This document shows, piece by piece, positions 13,447-25,393 of a DNA stretch of 64,000 nucleotides. Each line of letters begins with the position of its first letter. Position 1 is the first letter of the stretch. The notes below the pieces were generated by a model. The model was not told the origin of the DNA, searched no databases, and saw only the letters and a program-made list of their open reading frames with translations. Both the position numbers and the translations under genes were made by a program. The DNA is from Rotaria macrura (Eukaryota > Rotifera > Eurotatoria > Philodinida > Philodinidae), in the NCBI GenBank assembly GCA_900239685.1, contig OENT01000273.1, positions 80,328-144,327 on the forward strand, written 5' to 3'.

Positions 13447-14804
13447 TTTATTAGTATATAATTACTGTTTATTTATATGGATTTAGTAGATTATCGAAAG
13501 CATATTATACCGAAAAAACGATTTGTTGATAACAAAATTTAATGAAATCTATCATGTTATGTATAGATTGAAAAGAGTAGATATTATTTTCCCTACGATT
13601 GTTATTTTTCTGTTCTTTGTCATTGAATATATTTGAAGGAATTCAATGGAAAATAAACTATTTTCTTCATGATAAAAGTCTTGTGTAAATTCTCATCTTT
13701 AAACAATCAGATTGATCATTTTGTTCATCGAAGAAAAAACACTTGTGAAGTGTGGTGAAAATACAAAGTCAAACAAGTATAAACTCAGTTCGCCATGATT
13801 CATGTAATAGAAATCTTAGTAACTCACGAAAATCATTCTGACAATCGGATCTGGATCTGGTCGGAACTCAATTAGATTGTATAAACGAAATGATTTTCGG
13901 ATCCTGTTGTAGAAATCTGATGAAATCAGAAGCGAGCTTTTATCCGTGTCTAACAATGTTGTCAGATACTAATTAGCATCTAATTGAAAAAAACAGGGTT
14001 CATCCATCGACTTTGTTTGTAAGTCCATCCCCTGGAATCCGAGCCCATCTGTTACTGGTTTTATTCACTTGGGAATCCTCAACTTTAAATTGTTATCAGC
14101 AAGTGATATGCTTCATATGAAGCATGGTATTTGACCTCCCGCTATAGCTAAATCTAATACCGATTTATACCTTACACAATGATTACGTTGTACAAGAGTG
14201 AATCATTGTTCGTAATCTGGAAAAAAATTTCATGGCTGTTTTACATGAGACGAAAGCTCCTCTTATATTTTCGTCGCAAGTCAAATAATTCAGGGGCATG
14301 TGTGTTACAGAAAATGTTTCTCTTCAATTCACCTTTATAAAACTTCATATCAATGACGAAGCACTATGAATCCTAGTGATACTTGATTTAGGCATCATAA
14401 GTCCTTGCATTGAACTAGGTCTACTATCTGAAGCACATACTTCTTTCTGAAGTAGTTAGAGCTTTTTAATTTTTTGATGAGTACTAACTTAAAATAATGA
14501 GATTAAAATTCAAGAGCATAGCATTGATTCTGACGTCTCAAGAATGAGTTAAAAAGGGACAATCCTATGGTCAATTTCAAATCGATAAATCTTGAAAACT
14601 TATCTATGGTGGTCAATTCGAAAACAAAACTCTTGCCCATTATGTTTCCGAGGCTAAATTTGACTATCAAAGTGATAATGTGCATTGATTCTTCACCTTG
14701 AAACTCTGCACATCGCTCATTAATTTTTAATCATATTTTGAAGACTAAAACCTCTTCATAAAAAGATAGTAAGCGATTAGCCATATAAAAGAGATTCGAT
14801 AAGT
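13447..14804. other. Intergenic with an old repeat
   Basis: It contains the 3' end of the preceding transcript and the repeat at 13885-14030. Otherwise no gene, RNA or element end was recognised. Confidence 0.45.
13885..14030. repeat. Dispersed repeat, copy 2
   Basis: It shares AATGATTTTCGGATCCT, GATACTAATTAGCATCTAAT and GGTTCATCCATCGA-like blocks with 5440-5587. The extent is approximate. Confidence 0.5.
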
Positions 14805-15024
14805 AGAATATGATCTCGGAATGCTGCATTTCTATCTTTTTCAACAATCTCTTGGTTGATGAATCAATATAGCAGCTCGTTCATTCTCTTGTTTGTTCCA
14901 TAGAACGTGACAGTGTGGATTCGAGTGATACTCTATCATAACTAATACACAAGTCACGATCTTCGAATCTAAAGCAGATTAAAGTTCGTCAATACATCGA
15001 TATATAATTGCACTCATGGATACT
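14805..15024. repeat. Left half of a dispersed repeat split by a retrotransposon
   Basis: It aligns with the left part of the uninterrupted copy at 23750-24075 (TATGATCTCG, GCTGCATTTCTATCTTTTTC-like, GGTTGATGAATCA, CAATACATCGATATAT). It ends in the 19-bp word AATTGCACTCATGGATACT (15006-15024), which recurs exactly at 20761-20779 beyond the LINE. Confidence 0.75.
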
Positions 15025-15482
15025 ACTTGTATGCATTTTATTACCTTTTGACCCTCTTAGGTCCTATAGGGACAACATTAGTAACCAGTTACCGTCATTT
15101 ACAAAGTTTAAATCGGTGAACAATGCGGGGCATACAATGAGATGAAAAAGAAAAAGAAAAAAGAAAAGATAAAGACAATAACGAAACAAATAAAAATAAA
15201 AATAAAAATAAAAAGAAGCAAATCCCGAGAGAACCAGAAATAAAAAAACAAGTGAAAGAGAAAAATAAATAAATAAATAATACACATCCAAGGAGAGAAA
15301 CGGGTCCATGAGATGACATATAAATATACATGCATAAGCTCATCATGAAAGATTGGGAAGAAAAAAGAAGTCTCAAGTAATCACACGTCAACATCTGGTA
15401 TGACATTCATCGATGTTTAATAATCTAAGCCGAGGTTCAGAAGACAAGATAGGAAAAAAAATTTTCATTACACTGCAAACGA

Positions 15483-18400
15483 CTAGAAGGTTTCCGGGAA
15501 GTGGACGAGAAGATCCAGGTCATTGCTTTCAATCGCTGGAATGTATGAGATCATATTGTGTCTAGAACACCAATCCAGACACGTAGCCCATACACTATTC
15601 CGATTAATTAGTCTCTTATTATGTCGGAGCGACATTATTTTACTATTGTCAATCAACCAGCGTTGCCGGTGAGCGCATAGTTCGATTTGTTCGAGTAGTA
15701 GTTGTCCATCTTCTGACTTACCCAGTGTTGAGAGATATTTTCCCCACCCAGGTCGACGATTACGGACTTTGTATACGACTGTAAACGACCGTATACGCTC
15801 CCCACACGACCGTAAACGGTCGTATTTTAGCGTTTTACATGGTCCAGTATTACGGTCGTATATCGCCGTATCGTATACGGGCAAATACGATCGTACACGG
15901 AGAAATACGGTGGAAAACGGAAACCGTTTACGGATTTTGTATACGAGGACCGTAAACGATCGTTTTTCTCTCCGTATATCGTCGTATTTCCCCGTATACG
16001 ACACGGAGATATACGATCGTAATACTGGACCATGTATTTTGCCGTATTCCTCCGTATACGGTCGTTTACGGTCGTGCTTGTTCGACCTGGGCAGTACTTA
16101 AAACATCTGACGTCCAGTGAGCATTCATTGTATAGGATACTAAAAATGAAATCTTCCCAATGAAGACAACGGTATACTCTTTTAAGACATGTATAGTACA
16201 TGTGTGAAAGATCTATTTTTTGCCTAGAAGTAAATAATGGAAATATTGCAAATAACCAAGCAAATAATGGGTATACAAATGTAGAAAATAGGATTCGACG
16301 AACCTGAACACATGATGCTCCTGCGTACTTACAGTTATTCACCAGAGTTGTTCTTTGACGTACTTTTAGCAATGTATGATTTATAAGGTGTGACCATCCT
16401 AGTTTGGTAGAAATCCAGTATCCCAGATATTTGAATTGGTTAGTCCAACTGATAATGTGCTCGCCACATTTAAGTATTGGCATCGGGTTCGGATAACTGA
16501 CTGCACGAGCTGTCCACATAGCGTGTGTCTTTTTATAGTTGATTGGCTGTACCGACAAGGCCGAGTAATATTCCAGATTAACGAAAAACGAGGCCAGTCT
16601 TTTTTCTAAGTCAATACATTGATCTGTGTATTTTATGCCCATCTGACCGGCCATAGTTGCAGCCACATCATCGGCAAATAAGAAAGACATCGCCATCGGA
16701 AAGGCATCACTCATATCCGAGTGATAAGTAATGAATACACTAGGAGACAGGCTGGAGTCTTGTGAACAACCTCTTTTGATAGCAAACCATCGGGAGCGAA
16801 TTCCTTGGATGTCTGTATAGCCACGTCTATTAACTAACCATTGTTTAATCCATACAACATAGGCAGCTGGAATGCCTAAACGTGAAAGCTTGCCAATACA
16901 ACCGTCAAACCAAAGCTGATCAAATCCACTTCGAAAATCAACGAATACTGTACAAACTGGTGAGCTATTGGCCATTAGAGAAGATATCTGTTCGATCAAT
17001 AGTAATACTCGACTTTGTAACCGATGATTTGCTCTAAAGCCGGATTGATTGTCAGGTAGTAAACCACGAGCATTGAGCACCTGAAGAAAGCGATTAAGAA
17101 ATAACTTTTCCATGACTTTAAGATGACAATCCAATAGTGAGATGGGACGTGTAGCGTCTGGTGTGCAAATCGGCTCCTTTTTTGCAAGAATGACCATTCT
17201 AACATCCTTCCATTTGTCTGGCATGAAGGCTGTCTGTAAAGACAAGTTGAATAAGGGGATCATGAGATGCCAATAATTTTTAGGTACATGATTAAGTAAC
17301 GCCGGCGATAGCCCATGAGCATCACAGGATGATTTTTTCTTTTTTGCTTTTAGTATAATAAGTAATTCAGGATAAGATATCATCAGAATAGGATCTTTAT
17401 CGCTATCCCACTGTATGGGCTGTGAGTCGATGTACGGATGTGGACGATAAACTTCCGGTTCAATGAATAATTGTTCATAGTGATTGGCCGCGCAATCCAC
17501 CATACCGTGTGGATCTTTGATTGTTTCACCCGTTGTAGAAATTAAGGCTCGTAGAGTTGCGGATTTTTCATGAAAATGTCGTTTCGACTTAACCCAAAAT
17601 GGTGATGATTCCGTGCGACTTTTATATCTTTCTTCCATCATTTTGCATAATTGCTCCCGTCGTAGTGTTCGTAGCTGAAATTGCGTTCTCTTACGCATCG
17701 TGTAAGCTTCTCTTCGCAATTGCATGTCACCGGAACGTTTCGCTTTAATGGATAGTGCACGACTCTTGTATAGTAAATCTCTCAACCAGTAAGGCACTCC
17801 TGTTCTTGCCAATTTCCGATCGAAATATTGAGTACATCTTGCCTCTAGAAGTGCCAAAAAATCGGTATAATTATTGTACGCTGTGTTATAGCACCTCGAT
17901 GACCATTGCTTTTCCGAGAAGGAAAAGGTGTAAGACATAAAGGCTGAGAAAACCGTCCAATTGATTCTTTTGCCAAGAGCCAGTTCTTTCCCTTCGCAAG
18001 ATAATATTCCAATTAAAGGTAGATGATCACTCGTGGTGTCTCTCTTACTCGTTTGTAAGGAGAGATGCAAGCCAGATACAAACGCATAATCTATTGTTCT
18101 ATTTGATCTGAGTGAGGTAGGGCCATCTGGAATGATGGAAGACATAGAGTGGGATTCAGACCATGATAATAACATATCCGCTTTGCTCTTGTCGTCGTGT
18201 AGATCGATGTTGAAATCACCCATCAAGACGCACTTGGACTTAATAAAAGGATTCATATCATGCTAGTTCCAAGATTTACTTTCAGGAGCATATACCCCAA
18301 TAATACGTAATGGTTCTTCCAATAAGATATCTACTACACACACATTAGGTACGTTACATTGATGCCTGGTTGTTGGTAATCCTTCTCGAACTAATATTAA

Positions 18401-18853
18401 TAGTCCACCATTTCTATTCTCGCCACCTTGGTAAAAACTTTGATACTGTGGAAAAGCTGCCGCTACCAAAGAGAGATCAATACATCCAATTTCCGTCAAT
18501 ACCAATATGTCAGAAACATGTTTTTTGCTTAATAAAACCACTTCTTCCCATCTGTTTTCCAATCCACGCACGTTAGAACATAACACATGTAAGCCTGGTA
18601 GAGGGGATAATATGTCCTCTTTGGTTGATTTCTTCCATAGTGAGAGACAGCTTTCCAATGTTGGGGCATTATGCCAATCATAAATTACCGACTCGAATAG
18701 TTTTAAGTCGGAATATCCCAAAGTTGATTCTATCAAGTTCCGATTCTTATTGAGCATGTTTATATTTGATGATTGAGAACGAGGTACAAATGGAGTTGCA
18801 TTAATAGATAGATTCATGTTGGAATTGTCTGCGACTTCCATTTTTTCAACCAA
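15483..18853 (-). pseudogene. LINE ORF2 (APE endonuclease-reverse transcriptase), interrupted
   Basis: The frame begins at 18853, overlapping the end of ORF1 by 40 bp in another frame. The endonuclease region shows VLCSNVRGLE, LVLTEIG, GVYAPESKSW, MGDFNIDLHDD and TSDHLPLIG motifs. Reverse transcriptase follows with DNQSGFRANH, FVDFRSGFDQLW, the catalytic FLFADDVA and FKYLGYWI. There are two breaks. An in-frame TAG at 18263-18265 lies inside the endonuclease, with the same frame resuming directly. A 345-bp MITE (15747-16091) then splits the C-terminus, whose true end reads to 15483 in another frame. Removing the MITE plus one CA dinucleotide restores a single frame of about 1007 codons apart from the stop. 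The usual QG pair of RT motif 4 reads QD here (CSQDSSLSP). This copy should be non-functional. Confidence 0.87.
15747..16091. mobile_element. CpG-rich palindromic MITE, copy 1 (inside LINE ORF2)
   Basis: It is bounded by inverted CCCAGGTCGA termini and flanked on both sides by the dinucleotide CA (15745-15746, 16092-16093). Internally it is built of repeated CGTATACGG and ACGACCGTAAACG-type words, giving many small palindromes and a CpG density unlike the host DNA. It is nearly identical, in opposite orientation, to 28707-29041. No protein is supported. Removing it with one CA repairs the LINE reading frame, which fixes its boundaries. Confidence 0.85.
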
Positions 18854-20592
18854 TTAATTAATAACGTGTGTCTCTCTTCGGTCGTTTTCGTGCAATCTAA
18901 ATTTCTATCATTATCTTGTGGCAGTACGTAGGTTATAACGAGATCACAAAACTCCATCACCATTGCTTTGATTTCCGTCTTGAAGCCTAGCATTTCATCA
19001 GCTAATGTCCGCCATCTGTATTCAAATTCCACTGTCTTTGTTTGCGACGGCGTTTTCCACCCCGTCTGTAGATTTGGAAAGTTTTCAGAATTGAGTTGGT
19101 ATGTGTTTGTGGTATTTGACGTTGGTTGTTGATGTGCTAATAGAGACCTAGTCAGTACTGACCTATAATCTTTTACAATTTGACATTTAGTGTCATTTGA
19201 TTTATGTGGTTCATTGCAGTGCACACATTTCATTATACCCGAGCAGTTGGCTTTATGTAACTTAATATCAGTAGTTTTCTCACCACATACATTACAAGTT
19301 TGAACATCCTTTTGAGTACAATTCTTACGGAAATGTCCAATACCCATGCATTGTGAGCAGATCAAAACATGAGCTTGAGCCAAATATTCCACAATATCCA
19401 ACGACAGCCCCATAGCTAAGATACGTTTTTTCTCCAGCATTGCCTTGTGTGCTGTTATGGAGTTAAACTCTAATTTCACTGCTTTAATTTCCTGTTGTGC
19501 ATTATTGCGTAAACGTATTACTGAAACAATGTTTTTATTGGCCGTACGTATTTCATCCGAGAGATCTTGAAAGTTAATATTCAATGGTACATCAAGTATG
19601 ATTACTGATAGTTGCGGTGGGATCGAAGGACATGTATATTTATATTTTAGCCCGCATAGTTCTTGTGGCCAACTTTTTTCATTCAGGAGAAAGACAAATG
19701 TCTCTACGTTTTTAACAAATAGTAACATTTTATATTGACCATGCGCATTAATATTTGAATTTCGACGATAACCCGCAATATCCATACTAAACTGATGCTT
19801 ATCCATCGCAAATTTGCATAAATATTCAACCACTAAATTATCTCGAATATCCCGATCCGCTTCAATAACAAATGGAGAGAAAGGATATCTAGTCTGAGCA
19901 AATCGTTTTGCTTCTTCAGATATCTGTAGTTTTTGTTGATCCTTCACATGGTTATTCATACTCAGATTATTTTGTAGTTGGACATTAGTATAATTCATGT
20001 TTTGCCGTTGTATATTCTTACTTTGCCGTGCTTGATTCGAAAGAGATAACTCCTTATCCATAATATCTTTGGGAGGTGAGACAACTGAAGCTCGTCTCTT
20101 CTTTTGTGCACCGGCAATAGTACGAGTATCTGGATCATTATCCATTTCGATGGAGTCACGTTGTTCATCAGATATTGGGGATAGTATACATTTCGATGAA
20201 TTATGTGTGTTTACTGACATCGTCGTACTTGCGTTTGATTGGCTGTTCAACGTGTCTTGTGTTATCAATATCGAACTGGTAGATTGATTTTGGTAAACTA
20301 TAGATTGTAGATGCGTAATTTGTGCCGTTAGCCGAGCAATTTGTTCAATAAGGGCTCTATTATCATCACTCATGTTTTGTATGATTTTCCATGGATCTGG
20401 ATGATTTACAATTCCATCATATTGCAGACCTGATTGAAAATCACCCCCAAATAATACACTATTAGCGTCAGCATAAACCATAGACATTGAAGACGATGGA
20501 TAGATGTTTGCAGGATGTGTTACTGCATTCTGACCAGAAGGTACAGCAGCACTGCAATCAGGTGCTATCCGTTGCGCCATAATCGGCAGCAA
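18814..20592 (-). CDS. LINE ORF1, zinc-knuckle nucleic-acid-binding protein
   Basis: 592 residues, intact. The C-terminal half holds a CCHC knuckle of exact spacing (CSQCMGIGHFRKNC), followed by a second CxxC cluster (CNVCGEKTTDIKLHKANC) and a third (CVHCNEPHKSNDTKC). A region resembling an RNA-recognition fold precedes them (about residues 290-400; inference from hydrophobic pattern). The N-terminal third is Gln/Asn/Ser-rich and probably disordered. By analogy with other LINE ORF1 proteins it should bind the element RNA as a chaperone. It overlaps ORF2 by 40 bp, so ORF2 is probably translated by reinitiation or from its own start. Confidence 0.87.
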   Translation of the reverse strand: MLPIMAQRIAPDCSAAVPSGQNAVTHPANIYPSSSMSMVYADANSVLFGGDFQSGLQYDGIVNHPDPWKIIQNMSDDNRALIEQIARLTAQITHLQSIVYQNQSTSSILITQDTLNSQSNASTTMSVNTHNSSKCILSPISDEQRDSIEMDNDPDTRTIAGAQKKRRASVVSPPKDIMDKELSLSNQARQSKNIQRQNMNYTNVQLQNNLSMNNHVKDQQKLQISEEAKRFAQTRYPFSPFVIEADRDIRDNLVVEYLCKFAMDKHQFSMDIAGYRRNSNINAHGQYKMLLFVKNVETFVFLLNEKSWPQELCGLKYKYTCPSIPPQLSVIILDVPLNINFQDLSDEIRTANKNIVSVIRLRNNAQQEIKAVKLEFNSITAHKAMLEKKRILAMGLSLDIVEYLAQAHVLICSQCMGIGHFRKNCTQKDVQTCNVCGEKTTDIKLHKANCSGIMKCVHCNEPHKSNDTKCQIVKDYRSVLTRSLLAHQQPTSNTTNTYQLNSENFPNLQTGWKTPSQTKTVEFEYRWRTLADEMLGFKTEIKAMVMEFCDLVITYVLPQDNDRNLDCTKTTEERHTLLINWLKKWKSQTIPT

Positions 20593-20760
20593 AGTTATAC
20601 ATCAACAATATCCGTGAATAATAATAAAATAAGATTTATACTCACCGTTCTCAATAATTTCCACTAATACTAATATATATAAATATAATTTTCTTTCCTT
20701 TCGAAGAATATGGACAAAGCGCTACAATAGATAGATGTGTATAGTAGACGTGCAGACGTG

Positions 20761-20873
20761 AATTGCACTCATGGATACTTTGTTCATACTAAATGTAGTT
20801 CGTTTTAATTGTACTTAGTGAACATTACAACAATATCATTAGGAAACATCGGCAATTAATAGTGTGAAATGGC
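20761..20873. repeat. Right half of the dispersed repeat split by the LINE
   Basis: It begins with the second copy of the 19-bp target duplication. It then aligns with about 23957-24070 of the uninterrupted copy (TTCATACTAAATGTAGTTCG, ACATCGGCAATTAATAGTGTG, GAAATGGC). Confidence 0.75.
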
Positions 20874-21418
20874 TAACACTCAGAAAAATTATAAACAATG
20901 ATTGATTAGATTCCAGCTATTTCAAAAAAGTAATGAATAAAATTCAGATTTTATGATTGATCTTAATTATTTCTTAAAAAGCTTACTGTAGATCTCTGCG
21001 ACAGTTTTTTAATCAATTCATTAACAAAATTCTTGATTCAAGCAACCAGACTAGGTATATAGATACATACATTATGAGAATAACCATTTTTACTAGATTC
21101 AAGGTATAAAATCCATCAGAAATTGTAGTTTGAAAAAATAAAAAATTTCTCAGCATCCTTTTCTATGCATTCAATTTCGATACCGCCTCCTCAACAACAA
21201 TCAATAACTAGTACCGAAACTTGCAACACCAACGTTTAATTTAAGTGCTGATTCATGTTCTTACTAAACTATGAATAAGTTGTTTTTCCATTTTCTTGAT
21301 ATTTGAATGACTCGGTTGTTATTCACTTTCATGGTTCTCCCCTGTTATTGCACAATATCTATAAATATTCTGTTGCTTTCTTGCATACGGATGAAGAAAT
21401 GCAAGGAAATTTTTATTC

Positions 21419-21425
21419 TATAAAA
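21419..21425 (+). promoter_or_regulatory. TATA box of AAA+ gene copy 1
   Basis: TATAAAA lies 55 bp upstream of the conserved ATG at 21474. The paralogue has TATAAAT at exactly the same distance, which supports both the promoter and the start codon. Confidence 0.65.
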
Positions 21426-21473
21426 ACTTGAGCTTCCTACTTCCAATCATTGTGTATCAACATGAACGATAAA

Positions 21474-22769
21474 ATGACTCAAGCAAAAGCAACAAACGGT
21501 TCTACTCCATGTGCAGGTGCTTGTCCGGATCTATCTGGAGAAGCTCTTGTATATCTTAGTCCGAAAATTTATACTGGTCAAATGCCAGCAACTGGACTTT
21601 TTCTTGCAAAATATCACACATATCCATCCATTTGTGAATGTGAAACGGACAGCAGTGATATTCATTTTCACGTCACAACTATTCTCAATTATATTCGTGA
21701 TGAATTAAAACATGATATTAGCAAAGATTGTATCAAACGAGAATATCATCGACGATTAAAACGAAACTATGTAGAATCACGTTTATGTGATTTAGGTAAT
21801 GGTATAATGATTCACTTTCCTGGTTCATCCTTAGAATCGGATATCCAAAATATCAATAAACAGACGGCTGACTATGGTGATGATTATTTCTTAAGTGAAT
21901 CTGAAATAAGAATTTATTACTTACCTGAACATGATTCATTCGTACAGGAATTATCGGACCATTTTTCCAACATGACTATTTTGTCATCGAAATCATGTAT
22001 GCTTCAAATGGTTTGCCGAAATGATTGTGGTTATTATCTTGAAGGAATTCGAATAAAAAAACCTGTAATTACTGATGTTGCTCTTCATTATGGTAATAGT
22101 TTTCTATCGATACATGAAAAGATTCTAACAAACCTAAATACGAAAGAATCAAAAGGTATTGTTCTTTTGCATGGTGTTCCAGGCTCAGGTAACAATAAAT
22201 CAATTTTTCTTCTCAGTTTTATGATTGTTCTTATTGAATAGGAAAAACACATTATATTCGATATTTAATTCAAGAAGTTCAAGATAAAACATTAATCTAT
22301 GTTTCGCCTGACATGGCTAAAGAAATATCATCACCAGAATTTCTTCCTTTTCTTATGCGACATGAAGATGCAATTCTAATTATTGAAGATGCTGAAAATA
22401 TTATTCAAGATCGAAATCAATCAACAGCACCATCACAAGCTGTTGCTAATCTTCTCAATTTGTAAGTCAAATAATTGTATTCTCATCAATTATGAATTTT
22501 ATTCGCTTTAATCTAGATCTGACGGTTTATTAGGTGATGCAATGCACCAACAAATTATAGCTACATTTAATTGCGATTTAAAAACGATCGATTCAGCTCT
22601 ATTACGTAAAGGACGATTGATTGCTAATTATGAATTTAACAAATTAGATTTAGAAAATTCAAAGATTTTATCAAAAAAATTAGGTTTCGGTATTGATGGT
22701 GTTACTGGGCCGATGACACTCGCTGAAATCTATAATCAAGGTGATAAAGATAGTCAATCTATCGTTTAA
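21474..22769 (+). CDS. AAA+ ATPase, copy 1
   Basis: Three exons, 21474-22188, 22242-22461 and 22517-22769 (introns 53 and 55 bp, all phases consistent), give 395 residues. The first intron falls inside the P-loop, so Walker A (GVPGSGKT) is complete only after splicing. Walker B is ILIIEDAE, sensor 1 is probably ATFN, and an arginine-finger-like ALLRKGRL follows. This is a single AAA+ module at residues about 225-395. The first 220 residues begin with a Cys-containing stretch (STPCAGACPD, SICECE) and match no domain I recognise. The ATG at 21474 is preferred over one 24 bp upstream because only it is shared with copy 2. The ATPase fold is confident; substrate and process are unknown. Confidence 0.87.
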
Positions 22770-23749
22770 ACTATTCGAATATACGCATACGTCTTGATGA
22801 TGTTTAATTATCAGACGTAGTTGAATTCTTGTTCACTCGATGATTTTATCGTTTACAAACATTGCCCATGATCGTCATGGGGAATCTCAGCTGCTTCCCT
22901 ATGTACTTTAACATCCCAGTACTACTAGTACAGATATACTGAATTCTATGGTCATGATTCTGTATATCTTCTATTCGTTTCTATGGCTTGCTTTTTGTAT
23001 TTGTTATGCTAAAGTCTGATTAAATATATAAGTATGCATGTTTCATTTACTTCTTGTTTATATTCTACATCATAGAAGCATAATCCATCGTGGTTCTCAG
23101 ATATTTGTTCTTGTCTGCCGTCTAACTAGCCAAATGTTCGAGGTTTCATAACAAATCTTCTTTTCTATACTAGAATGGATTTAATATCAAGAGCACTTGA
23201 ATACGCTTCATTTTTTTCAAACAATACCCTAAACGTTTTAATGGAGAAGCTAAAGTATTATTTCTGCGCTCGTCGAGGTTTTGTGCTGCTTACGTAAACT
23301 AAATTATGAAGAAGTCTTCAGAACTAATCAGAATAGAAGTGCACTCTCTCTCTCTCATAGATATACATACACATGAATTCCATAAAACCATGGAAAAGAA
23401 TAATACTAAGTAAGAATTTGTTGTGTAACTGATCTAAAATGAAGTTTGAAACAAAAGGAATTTAATATACTTGACAGAAAATATGCAATTGAAGAGAAGA
23501 ATATTCCACGATGCATAGAGTTGATAAATCATATTTCTTAGCATACGCTGATAGTGACAGTGAGTGCTAATCTATACCTAAAAGAGATTAGATTAGTAGA
23601 ACATGGTAACTGTTCTATTGGAGTTCACTATACGGATGATATTTATGGCTTCCAACGTCTGCTTTTCAATAAAACGATACGATTCTTGACGTGTAAATAA
23701 ATATCAGACCTCACTACTCCTGTACTGCTTCTATCATCTGAAATCATCG

Positions 23750-24075
23750 CAAATATATGATCTCGTTATGCTGCATTCGTATCTTTTTCAACCATGTCTC
23801 GGTTGATGAATCATTATATAGTAGTTCGTTCATATTGTTGTTTGTTCCATTGAACTTGAAAGTTTGGATTCGACTTATACTATATCATTACTAATAAACA
23901 AGCCATGATCTTTCAATATTAAGGAGGTTAAATTTTGTCAATACATCGATATATGATTTCCCTCATAGATACTGTGTTCATATTAGATTTAGTTCGTTTC
24001 TATTGTACTTGGTGAACATCACAAGAATGTTATTGGGGAAAATCGGCAATGAATTGTGTGAAATGGCAGAGCTAA
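23750..24075. repeat. Uninterrupted copy of the LINE-target repeat
   Basis: Aligns with 14805-15024 followed directly by 20761-20873. At the LINE insertion point it reads continuously (GATATATGATTTCCCTCATA then GATACTGTGTTCATATT), so it represents the empty site. Confidence 0.75.
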
Positions 24076-25393
24076 AGCGTAGAAAAGATATATAGGACTG
24101 TATTACTTTGTCCCTATCCACTATTTGTCCTCGTACGATCCTTTGCGCTTCCATGTTGAGAAGAACGGACAAAATTTACGTTCGGACCGCGAGCATGAGG
24201 AAAAATGCATTTAGAACACTGATAAAATGTGATCGTTATGATTCAGCCGTTGAGAACGCTTTCGTACTGTTCGCGTTATCCTATTAGAGGTCAGGATTGA
24301 AGAGAATCATACAATGGAACGATGTTTAGATAAATCACTCTAAAAAATGTCAAGCGTCTTACAAGGCGGTTCGTGTGTCTTAAGTCTAGGTTAGACAGTA
24401 TTTAGACAAAGAAAGCGTTTAAGTTTCTAGACACTTGATTGCGATAGACACTATGGTGTATCTTATGTGTTAAACATTTGAACGCATACACCGTGAAACG
24501 TCTTATTCTTTAATTTAGTTGCCGTTGTTTCATTTTATTTCTCACTTCTACGGAATCACTTGCCAGAATAAAGTTTATCGAATTCTTAAATCAAGACAAG
24601 TCATCAAGTATAAGGTTTTTTCGAGATCATAATATTTTTTATTCTTTCTTATTTCTTTTATTAAGCTATTTTGTTGACCTATGTCATATTCGAAAAATAA
24701 CAGGAGTTTTTTTTAATTCATAGGTTTCGACTAAAGTGGTACTGTTTTCATTTTTTATTTCTAAATTTTATTATGGTAATAAATTTCTACGCCGTCGTAA
24801 ACTTAGTGTTTCAAAATTTGTCGGCGTTCCAGCTGATTTACGATAGCTACTCATAGTGAGTATGAATATATTTCAATATAAATAATACGTATTGACAAAA
24901 TATTTTGAATAAATTTTAAATAACTAAATTATTAATTTTTCTTCTTTAAATCTTTTGTTTTGTTTAAATCTATCTTCACGTGTTTTACATATCATTGAAA
25001 GTAAAAATTAGGAATTATTGAAAACATGTAAAGTCGAGTTTTAACAAAATAAACCATTTTAAGAAAAATGAAATACTTATTTATTCAAAATGTTTTAATA
25101 TGCATTATTTATATTGAAATGCATTCATTTTCAGATTAAGTAACTCGAAAATCGCCTATAACGTAGTGCAAAGACAAACGTAAGACCATTCATTTCATTG
25201 GTGAAAAACATCCAACAGAGTGCGAGTAAGACGCACCAGTGTTTAAAATCGTTCATCCACTGACACTTGAAGAGTCTGAACGAAAGATATTTTAGCCAAT
25301 ACGAATCAGGTTTAAGTTTCTTGTATATACTCGAACGAACTGTCTTGCACATACAAACACTTTATTCGTCTTGATTTTTTAGAGTGTACCCAA
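24076..25393. other. Intergenic, no gene recognised
   Basis: AT-rich sequence with short open frames only. A region near 24340-24480 has several GTCTAGACA-like words, but no clear element boundary could be drawn. Confidence 0.45.

Larger units (their letters stand above)
15025..20760 (-). mobile_element. Non-LTR (LINE) retrotransposon, APE endonuclease type
   Basis: A complete-looking insertion of about 5.7 kb on the minus strand. It is bounded by perfect 19-bp direct repeats (15006-15024 and 20761-20779) within a dispersed repeat. Order 5' to 3': about 168 bp of 5'UTR, ORF1 (zinc knuckles), ORF2 (endonuclease plus reverse transcriptase), and about 460 bp of 3'UTR with A-rich microsatellites on the plus strand (15130-15280). 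No clear terminal poly-A is present at the 3' end. The copy is dead: ORF2 has a nonsense codon and a MITE insertion. The clade was not assigned; bdelloids carry several LINE lineages. Confidence 0.88.
20887..23553 (+). repeat. Segmental duplication, copy 1 (contains an AAA+ gene)
   Basis: Aligns in direct orientation with 28223-31516, from about TTAGATT(C/T)CAGC on the left to CTTAGCATACGCT on the right. The size difference is explained by the two MITEs in copy 2. Flanks are visibly diverged while the coding part is well conserved. Confidence 0.82.

Noticed and set aside
15064..15406. Phe/Leu-rich minus-strand frames
   Set aside because: They come from purine-rich microsatellite sequence in the LINE 3'UTR, and three overlapping frames are open together.
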